The position numbers were made by a program, and so were the translations under genes. Source: Pegea sp. RAD2-039 (taxonomy: Eukaryota > Chordata > Thaliacea > Salpida > Salpidae). Taken from it: a stretch of DNA of 64,000 nucleotides. Shown one piece after another: positions 47,969 to 58,873 of this stretch. How positions within the stretch are numbered: position 1 is the stretch's first letter; every line of letters starts with the position of its first letter. Location of the stretch: NCBI GenBank assembly GCA_034620365.1, contig JAQGEQ010000071.1, positions 4,340,001 to 4,404,000 of the forward strand, written 5' to 3'. The notes under the pieces were generated by a model. That model did not search any database. It was not told the origin of the DNA and saw only the letters and a list, made by a program, of their open reading frames with translations.

Positions 47969-50900
47969 TTATTTTTTTTTGCTGAAAAGCCGCAGCTTTG
48001 CGGGTAATTTCGGGTTTTTTCGACGCGATTTTCTGGATTCGTCGTCTTCTGGCTCTTCATCGCGATTCGAAGCTTCATTCAAACTTTCGAGACTTTTCGA
48101 TTTGCTGTTTTCACCACTCGGTGGCGTAGTTGCTTTTCGCAATGAATCTTTTTTGGCCACTGGAGGCGCCGGTTGCCTAGTAACGATTTCGGATGGAGGT
48201 CGAATCTTAGAGGAGATCTTTGGTGAGGAGTTGTTGTGTCTTAAGAGGTTGGCAGGAGTGTCTTCTGGAGTGAGAGATTTTGATCTGAAAAATAATTTCC
48301 TTTTTAATCAATTTCGAAAGTTTCCAAAAAAAGTAACTTTAAAAGTGCTTCAGTCACAAAAAAGCTTTTTAGAAGCGATTAGAATACAACCAGAAGTAAT
48401 GACGTCATCACATTTTATGAAGTCAAAAACAAACTACATTGAATTGACAAATACAAGACAAAATGGCTTTTTTTCGAGTTGCGCGAGTCAAACCTGCGAC
48501 CAAGTTGTCGTATTTGAATTTTTCCTTTTGGCTTTTCACGTTTCAGTGAGCTTAGAAAAAGGAAAAAAAATTTGAAGAAAACGGAGTTGAAACACTTGAA
48601 AAAATTTGCAGAATAAAAATTGGAAACACCAACTTACTGAGCAGGATTTTTTTTCGAATCAAATCCACTGTGAACTAGTAAAGGGCTGGAATTTGAAGAT
48701 TTTGTCAACTTGTGCAGTTTTTCGTCGTTGTCTAGCAACAGAAATCAGTTTGAAGAAAACCGCTTCCAAATTAAATCTTACTAATTGTATCTTCAACAGT
48801 TTGACTTCGAATAATCGGATCCCTCAAAGGAAGACTTGATGAGCTTATAGTTGCGATCTGAATCTTAGCGGAGCTTTTTGATTGTGACGTAAAAAAACGA
48901 TGTTTACAGACGCTCTCCATCTTCAACCATCGTTTGCGGAACTCATGCGCGGTTGAATGAAAAGTCTTTAAAGCCTCCCTAAAAAAATAAGATGAAGCCA
49001 AAAGTGAAAAGCGCCAAAAAAGTTACTTACGAAGCAAGGTTGAGTTCTCCATCAAATTTATCACTTTGTCGACTACTGATTAGTGGGACTGTGCTAAAAA
49101 CTGCCCATTTCTTATTTACTTTCAGAAACTGTAACAGAAAACCACTATGACGTCATCTACACGATAAATCGCGCTTAAACCTGAGCTTGAGCTTTTTGAA
49201 CTCGATTAGTTGCTTCTGTGTGTTGCCGGGTCAAGTGCTTGTACTCCGAGTTGTACGTTTCCTGGATGATGACGTAATTAACACGTGACGTCATCGACTA
49301 GTTAAAAGATACTTTGAGATAGATGAGGAGTTTTGGAGGCAGATGAAGTCCACTATTGGACCGGAGCTCCTCCAGACACGCTTTGGTTTTATTTAGTTCA
49401 TCTTGAAGCTCTTCAATTTGAGTTTGAAGACTTGCATCAGAATCTACAGAATGCTGAAAGAAGGAAAGATAGTTAAAGATGAGAAAGATGGAAGGAGGAA
49501 GACCTCATCAGAATCTTTCATAGAATGTCTTTCATCTGATGAGATATTCATCCTAAAAATTAAATTTCTTAAAAAAAATTTTTTTTGAAAACTTGACTCA
49601 ATTACCAAACCATTCCATCTTCATCAACCTGATCTTGGAGAGTTTTAAGACGTTCTTCCATCTCTTTCATTGATTCTGAGGACTTTTTGTGAGCATAAAA
49701 ACCAAACATGATACCAGAACAAGCCATAATCAACGAAATAGACACCAAAATATCCTTCAGTAGGTTGTTATCTAAGAAAATATATCGACATCAAGTGACG
49801 TGACGTCACTTCCGCACTTATGTGAAAGTTCTATTTATTTGTAGTGATTAAAAGAAATTGAGAAGCTTTTTAAAGTGACTTTTGGCTCACTGCTAATATT
49901 AGAAATTTAAATTTAGGTCACAAAATAAAAACACCATTTTGTCGATGCTTACTAGGTGAGTATCCTAAAATGAGTTCAAGAGCTTTAAACTGGAGTCGCA
50001 TTCGATGTTCAGCAGATTTATCTACTAGTGCTGATGCTAATGACTTGTCAGTCGCCAATCTAACCAAAAATATCAGTTTTAAATCAACAAAACTTGATTA
50101 TTAAGGACTTACATAGGTAAAGCACAACCAGAGATTCCATATTTGATCAGATTCTTTGAAAACTGTGGCATTTTTAGATGAGTATTAAACCAATCAACCA
50201 TCTGGTCGACTGTCCAATTGTGGACTAAAAACCAAATTAATAAAAGTAAAAAATTATTAAAAATCAGTTTAAATACCAGATGATCGTGCCCATGTGTCCC
50301 AAAACTCCCTCTGAGTGATAATACCATCTTTATCTGTTTCAAATCCAGGTAAGTTCTTCCCAGATGACTTTTTAAAGTCTTCATCTCTTATAAACTATTA
50401 AATTTTTGTGAGTATGAGAATTAGAAGATCAGATGTGTACCTGGGCACCCTCTGAGATTGAAATCTTGCCATCATCATCTCCATCAACCTTGTCATGTAG
50501 TGTTTCCATACATTTTTTTGAAATTCTATCAACCAGTTTCAGATCTGAAATAATTTGTTAATTGATTGTTTAATTAAGAAAAACATAAGTTAATAAGAAG
50601 TTATTAAAGTTTTTAATTAGTAATCTCAATATTTGATCAAAAAAAGTATTCTTTTTAGTATCAATTTTATTAAACAAAAATATTTTCAAATTATAATTGT
50701 AAGAAAATTAAAAGTCACAAAAATGTCATCAAAATAACTTAAAAAAACAATTTGTTAAAAAATATTTCAAACTTTTTAAATATTAACCAAAAAATGTGTC
50801 TCTTAATTTCATTAGAAAGTTTTGTAAAAAATTTATATCAATACAAAAAGTTTAAAAGTATTTTTCACAGAGTATATATATTAATATATAAAGCTACAAA

Positions 50901-51363
50901 ATTTTATAACAATTAAAATTTAATCATTCTTATTTTAAATACAAAAAAATTTGCAATTTTTAGCAGCTTATCAATTAGTATTTTTACTTTTAATCTATAT
51001 TTAGTCACCAAAAATATTAGTTTAATGATTGTATAATCAGCTTATGTTATCATAATAACTTGATATGAATAAACTAAATCAAAAAAGTTTGAGAAGTAAG
51101 GAATTATATAAATAATAAAAACTAAATTTTCTTCTATTCCTAAAAGAAGTTAAAAAAATTAATTCAAGAAATTGATAAAAAAAAATATTTAAAAATAAAA
51201 ACTTACCACTAAAATTAATATTTTGATAGTTTTCAAACTGATGATTATTTCCAGCTTCAACATTTGGAGATAAGAAAACAAAAACATTTAAAGATTGAAG
51301 AAGAAGAAAAGAAACAATCAAATATTTAAAGCAATCAAACACACAAAAATTGAACTTGCCCAT
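47969..51363 (-). CDS. STIM: stromal interaction molecule (STIM), ER calcium sensor
   Basis: Thirteen exons join in phase to 579 codons: 51363-51207, 50544-50441, 50394-50277, 50224-50113, 50059-49953, 49771-49606, 49552-49504, 49453-49313, 49261-49181, 49128-49031, 48978-48782, 48731-48638 and 48284-47969. STIM senses falling ER calcium and opens Orai channels at ER-plasma membrane contacts. Parts in order: signal peptide; EF-hand loop D73-E84; second EF-like loop E106-E117; SAM domain from N-W-T-V-D (129 on) to about 198; membrane helix about 206-225; short coiled coil; SOAR/CAD-like region about 270-400 (W-A-V-F-S-T near 353); Ser/Pro-rich tail; polybasic end F-S-K-K-K, which binds plasma-membrane lipids. 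Coiled coil 1 is about half the vertebrate length. Intron 1 (662 bases) is the only long one. Confidence 0.92.
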
Positions 51364-52466
51364 ATCTATAAATATTTCAGTTTTCTGCCAATTAATTAAA
51401 GGCAGAAATAAGTTATAAACATCAGGTTTGAATATTTCTGTCAATGGTGTTATCCAGCTATAGCATTATTCTAACAATCGTTAAAGAGTTTCCTTCGTTA
51501 CAACTTCATTTGACTTGTGTATGTGTACAGCGAAACAGTTTTTTTTATAAAAGGGAATCCCCTAATGACGTAAACAAACTATTATAGACCATTTTGTATG
51601 TAGCGATCATTACAAAGCATTTTCTTTAAGTAAATTAAACAAAACTAATCAAACAAAATTAAAAAAAAACTTTTTAAGAATATTATTTAGAAAAATTTGT
51701 TTACAAGTTTTATAAGTAGATAATAAATAAAAGTTTTAATGAATGTTAGTAACGATGAAATTAAAAAAAAATATTAGTATATTAAAGCAAAATGATAATT
51801 AAAAAAAGAAATTTCGTTGTTTTGGAAAGTACACATCACCAACAAGGTGAACGCTCCACTACACACAGTTGTTCATATCTCAACTACCCACCAAACACTA
51901 AAAACTAAGTTTTTATAAGCTCATAGTTTGTGGTTAAGCAGCAAAATTTATCAATCGATTTTAATAAATAATTTTCAAAGTTAGCTCCGATATATAATTT
52001 AGTATTACAAAAGAAAGTTTTTACCGCAAAGACACCTTCAACTGACAATTTGACGTTACTGCATGGCTGACTTATTTTGAAACTATTTTTACGCAACTTG
52101 AATAGAAGCTGCTCGGACTTAGTCAACGAAATTATGATCAGCAAATGAAGCTACGCATCACAACCTTTCTTACTAAACCTCTTGATTTACGAACTACTTG
52201 CTAACAGAAAGTTAAAGATTGCTTCAACTAATTAAAAATTGTTGGAATTCTGTTTACACAAGCTTCAAATATATTTTTAAAGCGGTTTTAGGACTTCCTT
52301 TTCCTCAACTATCAATTAGTTTGAAATAGAGCTACGTGGCTATGACACAAAACAGCTGACTCATTAATCGAGCAAAAATGGTAAGAAGACATTTTCGATG
52401 TTTCACTGAAAGATTAAAACCACAAAAAATTGACATCATTTCAATTTATTGATGACACAAAAATAT
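51364..52466. other. spacer between RPL3 3' end and STIM 5' end
   Basis: AT-rich and without a supported gene. A GGCAG acceptor-like site lies about 22 bases upstream of the STIM ATG. A 79-codon frame at 51905-52144 has no motif. Confidence 0.45.
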
Positions 52467-55186
52467 TTAAGATGAAGCAGCCAAACGATCTTTCTTGAGG
52501 GGTCCCATGAAAGCGCGTTTCTCTTCGTGCGTTTGGAAGCGTCCATGACCATATTTGGATGAAGTATCGATCCATTTAAGGTTGGCTTTTTCGAGCGCGC
52601 GACGTTTGGTGTGGGTGATGAGGGACTTACGAAGAGTCAACACTCTCTTCTTGGGTCCAATGCAACACCCAGCTAGCATCACGAAATCGTTCTTCACTTC
52701 ACCATAATGAGGAAATCCTCCCTGTGAACAAAAACAGCGTAAATGACGTCATCATCGCGACAACGAAGGGCGAGTAGGGATTTGAATATTCAGGATTCAC
52801 CAGTTGAATCGTCATCAAAAGTTTAAGACGGCACTTCCAGTTTTCATCATTAAAAGTGAAGATCAAAACAAGATCAGAGAGCAAGGACTCACCATTGGAT
52901 TGATGCTTTTATCAGTAAGATCAGCTTCAGTTGATGCGTTGTTCTTGATCAATTTGCCGCCTTCTTTGTGGATTCCGGCCCCGATACGGTAGATCTTCTT
53001 GTTGATCTCAGTTCGGTGATGGTAACCCTTTTGACCTAATGACGTCACATTAGAAAGATGTTTCGCGCGTTTGTGATCACGTGCTCACCTGATCGGGCGA
53101 CGGAGTAGGCGACTCGGGCAGGATGCCAAGCCCCAATACAAGCGACCTTTCGAAGACCTTTGTGGGTCTTACGGGGAAGCTTCTTGGTGTGCCAACGAGA
53201 GGTGACTCCCTTTTCACCATGACCTTTGTTCACACCAATCACATCAATCATTTCATCTTGAGAGAAGACGTTTGCGACTGGCACTTGTTTCTCGAGCAAG
53301 TTTCGCGCGTAATCGACTTTCTCGGAGATATCTCCGCCGTTCACTTGGATTTCCATGATATGAGCTTTCTTCTGACGAAGAGGAAGCAACTTCATCTGCA
53401 AGCAAAAAATCGCGTTTTAGAAGCGATTCGAAGCGAGATTTGAAACGCTTTTCAGCGAGAAATTTCAGACAATAGCGTAAAAATATCATCCCAGGTAACT
53501 ATGACAAGAGGTGTCAGATCGCGTTTCATCATTTGAGAGTGGCAAACGCACGAACATATGACGTCACTTACTTGAGTGTGAGCGATGACTCGGACGACTT
53601 TGCAGTACTTTTTGATTTGATTGAAATCGCGTTCAAGACTCTTTTTTCCATCTTCATCTTGCCATTTGCGGCAGGATTTAGTGAAAGCCTTCTTTTTGGC
53701 GTTGTACCTGAATTAGAAGAGTCTCAGCAACCTCATCATAGAGCGGAGGTATTTTGAGGATTAGAGAAGATATGTTCGGATCAAATCCGGCACACTTCAT
53801 TCTCTATTTAATAAGCTCTTCAGCAGACACACTGAGCGGAGCAGGGGGAACAAATTCATATTTAATTTGATGAATTTGAAAATTGAATCAGAGATTTTTT
53901 AGACAATCAACATCATGATTCTGACCGCCCGTCTGGTTTCTCATCATTTTCAAAACTACTAAATAGAAAATTGAACTAACCAGTTCTTGTAGAATCGTCT
54001 GCGGCATTCTTCGCTCAAATGTTCGGCGAAAATGGTTTTAAGGGTTCGAAGACCTCTTGGTGTTTCAATGTAACCGATAACACCAATTACAACCATTGGT
54101 GGTGTCTCAAGAATGGTTACAGCAGCAACCACTTCTTTCTTGTTCAATTCTAAAGTTCAAAAATTAATCTTTGATTTCTAAAGATTCAATTGAAGACTTA
54201 CTTGAACCAACACGTTCAACATCTCGAACAACATGAGTCATACCAGCTTTGTAACTGATAAAAGCGGTCAGATGGGGTGGTTTTTTTGGGTCATCACGTG
54301 GGAAGGCCTTTACTTTACCACGATGGCGACTTGAGCGTTTACGCGGCAGGAAAGCCAATGAACCGTGACGAGGAGCACAGAACTTTCTGTGAGACTAAAA
54401 TAAATGAAATTAAAAAAAAGTTCTTCAAACTTTTTCAAGTTTTTATCAAAAACTGATGTTGATTATAAATTAAATATATAAAAGACTTGTATACTAAACT
54501 TCATATAATAACACTAATTCAAATTATGTATTTGACTAATTATATAAATTAATAATTTCTCAGTTGAAACTCTAATTACTTAACTGGTTTAAGAAGCAAT
54601 CTAATCCTACCAGCAAAGCTTTAATAATTTAATATATAAAATTTGGCAAACAAACTACTGAACTTTTAACAAAAAAAACTTTTTGATATTCAAATTAAAA
54701 TAACTTTGACAAATTAATAAAATATGAGGCTGACTAAACAAACAATTTATTTGTACCAGTTATCATAACCTAAGACAAAATTTGAAATCAATTTAAGTAA
54801 TCATATTTAAATAAAAATTATGCTTGATAGTAGCGACAAATAAAAGTTATTCTACAGAGAATACTGACAAGACTAAATAAGATATATAAATTTTAAGATA
54901 GCTTAAAATAAGATCCTAAAAAAATACTTGTTATACACAGAAATTATATATGTTTATAAAACATATCCTAATTTACTTAAATTTTATGAAAACTAAAAAG
55001 TGGCAATGATAGAATTGTTATACTAGTTAAATGCAAAAAGTCTTATAAATTAATAAAATTGTATAAAAAAAAACTTATAATAAGATATATAAACTAATAA
55101 TAATAAATGAACTTCTAAATTAATAGTAATATAAATATCTATAACAGTTCAAAGATAATTTTATAATAACGAAAGCAACTTACCAT
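52467..55186 (-). CDS. RPL3: 60S ribosomal protein L3 (uL3)
   Basis: Exons 55186-55184 (the ATG alone), 54394-54202, 54149-53981, 53707-53572, 53395-53089, 53035-52893 and 52721-52467 give 401 codons in phase, close to the usual 403. uL3 organises the peptidyl-transferase centre of the large subunit. The sequence is highly conserved: S-H-R-K-F at the start, P-R-G-L-R-T, R-R-F-Y-K-N-W, the tip loop [17 protein letters not shown] (its His is the hydroxylated residue), [10 protein letters not shown], and [10 protein letters not shown]. Introns of 176, 273 and 171 bases are longer than the local 50-base norm; two carry clear C/D snoRNAs and the third a possible one. The first intron is 789 bases. 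Polypyrimidine upstream of the ATG suggests TOP-type control. Confidence 0.97.
52788..52852 (-). ncRNA. possible third C/D snoRNA in an RPL3 intron
   Basis: In the 171-base intron there is an ATGATGA (52850-52844), an internal TGATGA (52817-52812) and a CTGA (52793-52790) at C/D-like spacing. I found neither an rRNA match for the stretches before the boxes nor a terminal stem. A GATTCA/TGAATC hairpin just before box D argues against it. The main support is the intron length and the host. Confidence 0.3.
53460..53540 (-). ncRNA. second box C/D snoRNA in an RPL3 intron, predicted 28S guide
   Basis: It lies in the 176-base intron downstream of the U43 host intron. Box C ATGATGA is at 53532-53526, C' GATGATA near 53490-53484, and box D CTGA at 53468-53465. 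Just before a CTGG (degenerate D') lies GTCATAGTTAC (53505-53495). This is complementary to 11 bases, GUAACUAUGAC, of the near-universal 28S segment before the ACUCUCUUAAGG block. The fifth base upstream of D' pairs with the C of GUAAC, predicting 2'-O-methylation there. From memory, yeast 25S carries a methylated C (Cm2197, snR76) in this segment. The terminal stem is weak. Confidence 0.72.
53880..53953 (-). ncRNA. SNORD43: U43-like box C/D snoRNA in an RPL3 intron
   Basis: Box C ATGATGA is at 53947-53941 and box D CTGA at 53891-53888, with flanking TTTGAAAA and TTTTCAAA forming a terminal stem. The guide GACGGGCGGT (53933-53924) is complementary to the universal 18S segment ACCGCCCGUC and is followed by CAGA, as in human U43. 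TGATTGTC downstream is also shared with U43. Human U43 directs 2'-O-methylation of 18S C1703 and is also hosted in RPL3, so both sequence and host gene are conserved. The host intron is 273 bases. Confidence 0.88.
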
Positions 55187-55235
55187 TTTAACAACCTGCA
55201 GCTGAGAACACGAAAGGAAAAGGACTAAAAGCGGC
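55187..55235 (-). promoter_or_regulatory. RPL3 5' end with TOP-like pyrimidine tract
   Basis: On the minus strand a run CCTTTTCCTTTC lies about 25-40 bases upstream of the ATG. Ribosomal protein mRNAs usually begin at a C inside such a tract and are regulated through mTOR/LARP1. No splice acceptor lies next to this ATG, unlike many other genes here, so this mRNA may start at its own cap site. The transcription start is inferred. Confidence 0.45.
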
Positions 55236-55629
55236 GTGAGCTAGAAGAAGTTAAAAATTTGTAAATTACAGCAGCGGTAAAGTATTTTACTACTACGTGT
55301 AAAAACAGTACATAGTCAAAAGTTTTGCAAAAATACACACACTTAAAGCCCAAAAATAATTGTTTTGAACCAAAATTAAAATTAATAGATATTTTTTTTA
55401 CTTTGTAATGTACGATTAATAATTAACACCACTATTATCATTACTTGCCACAACAATAAATAAATATGACTGAATTTGTAGCAACAAAAAATAAATTAAC
55501 AAAAATAGCTGATTATAAAGTACAATAGAATAAAAGTTTTCTTAAATTACATCTTACTAGTAATAATATTACTTTTAGAAATAGTCTTTAATAAAGACAT
55601 AACTTCCGATTATTTTATTCTTATGTATT

Positions 55630-55800
55630 TTACTCATTACAGTAAACGCGAAGGAGGGTGCCCAAAAAGACCACCTTTCGCTAACACACATTCTCATAAA
55701 CATAGTTATTATAAATAATTAAGATAAAAACATATAAAAACAGTATGTAATTATTGGAAATAATACCTGGCAGTTTAGTAATCTCATAAGAGCATGATAA
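55630..55800 (-). mobile_element. solo 3' end of a CR1-like element
   Basis: The block GCGAAGGAGGGTGCC followed by CGCTAACACACATTCTCA at 55648-55700 is the same 3' end as in elements C and D, with a few changes. Further on, TGGCAGTTTAG (about 55770) also occurs beside element B near 8920. Only 3' UTR is present, as expected of a severely 5'-truncated insertion. Confidence 0.75.
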
Positions 55801-56620
55801 GAGGACTTGCCTAATTTTTATCTAAAAAGTTAATCTAAATTGAAACCTTGTTCAATCAGCTTAATCAACCAAATTTTGGTAATATTGATAAATATCAGAA
55901 AATATATTGAAAGAACATATACTTTTTTTTCTTTTAAGTTATGCTTATTTAATAAAATAAATTTTTACTTTAAACTGCAATGCATAAATTTTCTTGGAGA
56001 AAAGTTTTTATTACGTTTTATTATAATATAATATATTATAGTTTTATAAGTTTTTATTATGATTTTTTGTAAACGAAGTTCAATTTTCACAAATAAATCG
56101 CGTTTTCTGTTTGTGATTGAATTCACAAAATGAGTGGAACGGTAATAATATAAAATACTTATTAATGACATAAGTATTATATGGAGTTTTCAGCACATGT
56201 AAGTATAATCTGGTTGGGTTTGAAACGTCTTTGCTTAATAAATTTCGTTGTTAGCTCGATACGAGTAGAAGATTTTATAAAAAAATTGTATTTCTATAAC
56301 TGTTGAAAATATATATAGGCTTATAAGTTACTTGCTGTACATACTGTTGATTTATTTTTAAATAAAGAAAAACATTTTTATTTTATAAAATATTCCAGTG
56401 TCAGTTAACTTTGATAAATGATTTTATTTTCAAATTTTAAGTTATTAATTTTAATCAAACAAAATTGTATTCATTACTTATAACTGTATATATCGATTTA
56501 TAGTTTGATTTAGAATTATGACTAATATAAGAAATAGTTTGAGTTAGTACTTACAGTTTTTAGTAAACAAATAAAAAGTTTATTTATTTCAGATATTTTA
56601 AAACTCTAACTAAACTCATA
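55801..56620. other. AT-rich spacer, no gene
   Basis: No supported frame or RNA gene. A TTTATTTCAG acceptor at 56583-56592 precedes the next ATG by 28 bases. Confidence 0.45.
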
Positions 56621-57061
56621 ATGAGCCTTGATAAAAACGAATTTAAACTACTTGAATTAAATAAAAAGTATGCTGCCAATCACTTAGGAATGTTAATTAA
56701 TGAGATCATTTATCAGTTGGCTTTAATAAAAGATGTTATGTTTGATGGTATGAAAATTAGCATATACAGAAGATTTAAGGACTCAGAAAGAGAAAAGAAG
56801 CTGAAAAACCAGAGTTGTATCGCTGTAAATGAAGAAATAGAAACACTGAAAGCTATTAACATTATTGACAGACGTGAAAAAAGGGAAATAAAAAGGATTT
56901 TAAAAGAAATGAAAAGCCCTCAACTAATTCGAAGCTATATTGATAGTATGAATGATGTCTATGAGATGGTTGATAATAATGGTAATTTTTCAGCTTCATG
57001 CGATATTGAAAAAATGATTAAGTTAGCTTTAAAGTTAGTGGAAAGAGATACAGTTTGTTAA
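56621..57061 (+). CDS. orphan protein, paralogue 1 of a tandem pair
   Basis: A single-exon frame of 146 codons from ATG to TAA. I do not recognise the family. The protein is Lys/Glu/Ile-rich and mostly helical by eye, with no signal peptide, no membrane helix, and only three Cys. It shares a plan with the gene at 58466: I-x-Q-L-x-L-I-K-x-V-x-F near the N-terminus, a middle L-K-x-I, then E-I-K-x-I-L-K-x-x-K-S-P, Y-I-D-x-M, E-M-V-D-x-N and S-A-S-C-D, then a hydrophobic helix. A splice acceptor ends 28 bases upstream and an AATAAA lies about 15 bases downstream, so the unit looks transcribed. No octamer is present. Shared conservation with the paralogue argues for a real coding gene. Confidence 0.75.
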   Translation: MSLDKNEFKLLELNKKYAANHLGMLINEIIYQLALIKDVMFDGMKISIYRRFKDSEREKKLKNQSCIAVNEEIETLKAINIIDRREKREIKRILKEMKSPQLIRSYIDSMNDVYEMVDNNGNFSASCDIEKMIKLALKLVERDTVC

Positions 57062-58430
57062 AAAAATTTTTAATAAAATAATCATATTCTTTTGCTGCCT
57101 CAAGTAATCTTGATAGAGTATTTTATCATTGTGCTTTTAATAAATTAATAATTGCTTAGTAGTGTTTAAACTTATTCTTATTTTTAATCTCTTGAAAAGC
57201 TTACAAAGTTAAGTTTTGTTGATATTTATTCTAAGTCCCAACTTTCAGATTATAACAACTTAAATTTGAATATAACTATTTGAAGATTAAGAATAGGTTA
57301 AGGAGACCGTTAAAAGAGTTAAAATCTCTTTTAGTTTTCCTTCTAAATTGTATTCCCAACATGACAAAAGTAAGAAATAATCTAGTTATTAATGTTCTAC
57401 CAGTACTGAAACAGTTTTACAAGTGATGTAAGTTTATATTATAAGTTACATTTCACAAGCTAATCGTTGTTTTGTTTACAAGAAAAAGTTGTTATTAAAG
57501 AATAAGAAAAAATAATAAAAATAGACTTTGTCTTTTATTATCTGTTTTTACAACAAAGAAACTTATATAAGAAATATTTCAACAAGAATTTTTTAATAAC
57601 AAGAAAAATATTGAAGGACTTTTAGATAAGAAGAGTTAAACATCACATGAGGCAATTTGAGACTTCATCTTTTAAATTTGACTTTATCTATTTGACCATC
57701 TAAAAGTTTTATTTCAGTTTAACTAGCAAATTTATACATCTTAAGACTTTATAAAATGATGTATTTTGAGGATTTTTTTTTCAAATTCCATACTTAACAA
57801 GATTTTTTAAGTTTTTAAAGAGCTAAGTATTTTGCTAATTTAACTAAGTCAGTTTATATAAATGGGAGCTAGTTGATTATATTTTTTAAACTTTTGTCAA
57901 TATGTATCTTGTTTGCCAAAGAAAACCTTAAATATAAAAAAAATTATTCTGCTGCAGATAAGATTTAATAAGCTGAAGCCAAATAGGCAGTTGTATGTTT
58001 TTTTTTAATGGAAAATGAAAAGATATTTAACTTTTAGTCTATTAGTTACTCTATTATATATTCTAGCACCTAGTACACTAAGTTAGGAAAAACAGTTTAA
58101 TACTGTGATGAAAATTAAAGATCACAAAATAAGAATTTTATATAAATATCTGAGGATAGACTAAATTTTAAGAAATGGGAAAATATTTCTTTTGTTTTTT
58201 TTTATTCTCTTTATTATTCTCTCAAATAATTATTTTTATTATGATTATAGTTTTATATAAATTTAATGAATTCATTAAAATTATGAAATAAAAAATATTT
58301 ATAGTTTTGTTTGATATTTATAAATATATTAAAAGCTTACAAATATAAGTCACAATTTTCGATATGTAGAATGCTTTAAACATTTTTTAAACTACATTCA
58401 ATTTTTTTATATTTTTTTTTTTGCTTAATT
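57062..58430. other. spacer between the orphan paralogues
   Basis: AT-rich, with no third copy of the orphan gene that I can see. Confidence 0.5.
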
Positions 58431-58465
58431 CTGTTTCAGATCCAATAAACTTTAGCAACAAGAAA

Positions 58466-58873
58466 ATGACAAAAGTTGGAGAGAAGAAATTCAAAACAGA
58501 TGATTTGGCAGTAGTACTCCACGAAACTATCGAGCAATTATCTCTCATTAAAAAGGTTTTATTCAAAGATATGAAAGTTTGCAAACCCTCTAAAAATGAC
58601 CAAAAGCTAAGTTTGAAAGAAGAATGTTTTATGTCTTTGAATAAAGACTTGAAACAGTTAAAATCCATCAAGAAGTTTGGAACGCCTAAATTGTTAGAAA
58701 TTAAAGCAATCTTAAAAAAAATCAAAAGCCCTGAGCAGATTAAAACTTACATAGATAACATGCCTAATCCTGTAGAAATGGTGGACCATAACGCAGATTA
58801 TAGTGCTTCATGCGACGTTCTTTGTTTAATAAAGACAGGATTAGAGATAATTCAAGACTTGGAATGCAAATAA
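58466..58873 (+). CDS. orphan protein, paralogue 2 of a tandem pair
   Basis: Single exon, 135 codons. The open frame extends 5' to a TTG, but TGTTTCAG at 58432-58439 is a good splice acceptor and the ATG at 58466 is the likely start. It shares the ordered motifs of the 56621 gene, best in the C-terminal half (K-S-P-E-Q-I-x-x-Y-I-D-N-M, E-M-V-D-H-N, S-A-S-C-D). Cys is richer than in the paralogue (five). The fold is probably all-helical and cytosolic. It could be a secreted or stage-specific lineage protein only if a leader were missed; none is visible. Function is unknown. Confidence 0.75.
   Translation: MTKVGEKKFKTDDLAVVLHETIEQLSLIKKVLFKDMKVCKPSKNDQKLSLKEECFMSLNKDLKQLKSIKKFGTPKLLEIKAILKKIKSPEQIKTYIDNMPNPVEMVDHNADYSASCDVLCLIKTGLEIIQDLECK

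Noticed and set aside
47934-48575. 213-codon plus-strand frame
   Set aside because: It lies antisense to the last STIM exon and its intron, which have in-phase splice sites and a recognisable polybasic end. The plus frame has no family match.
53123-53443. 106-codon plus-strand frame
   Set aside because: It is the exact antisense of a highly conserved RPL3 exon.
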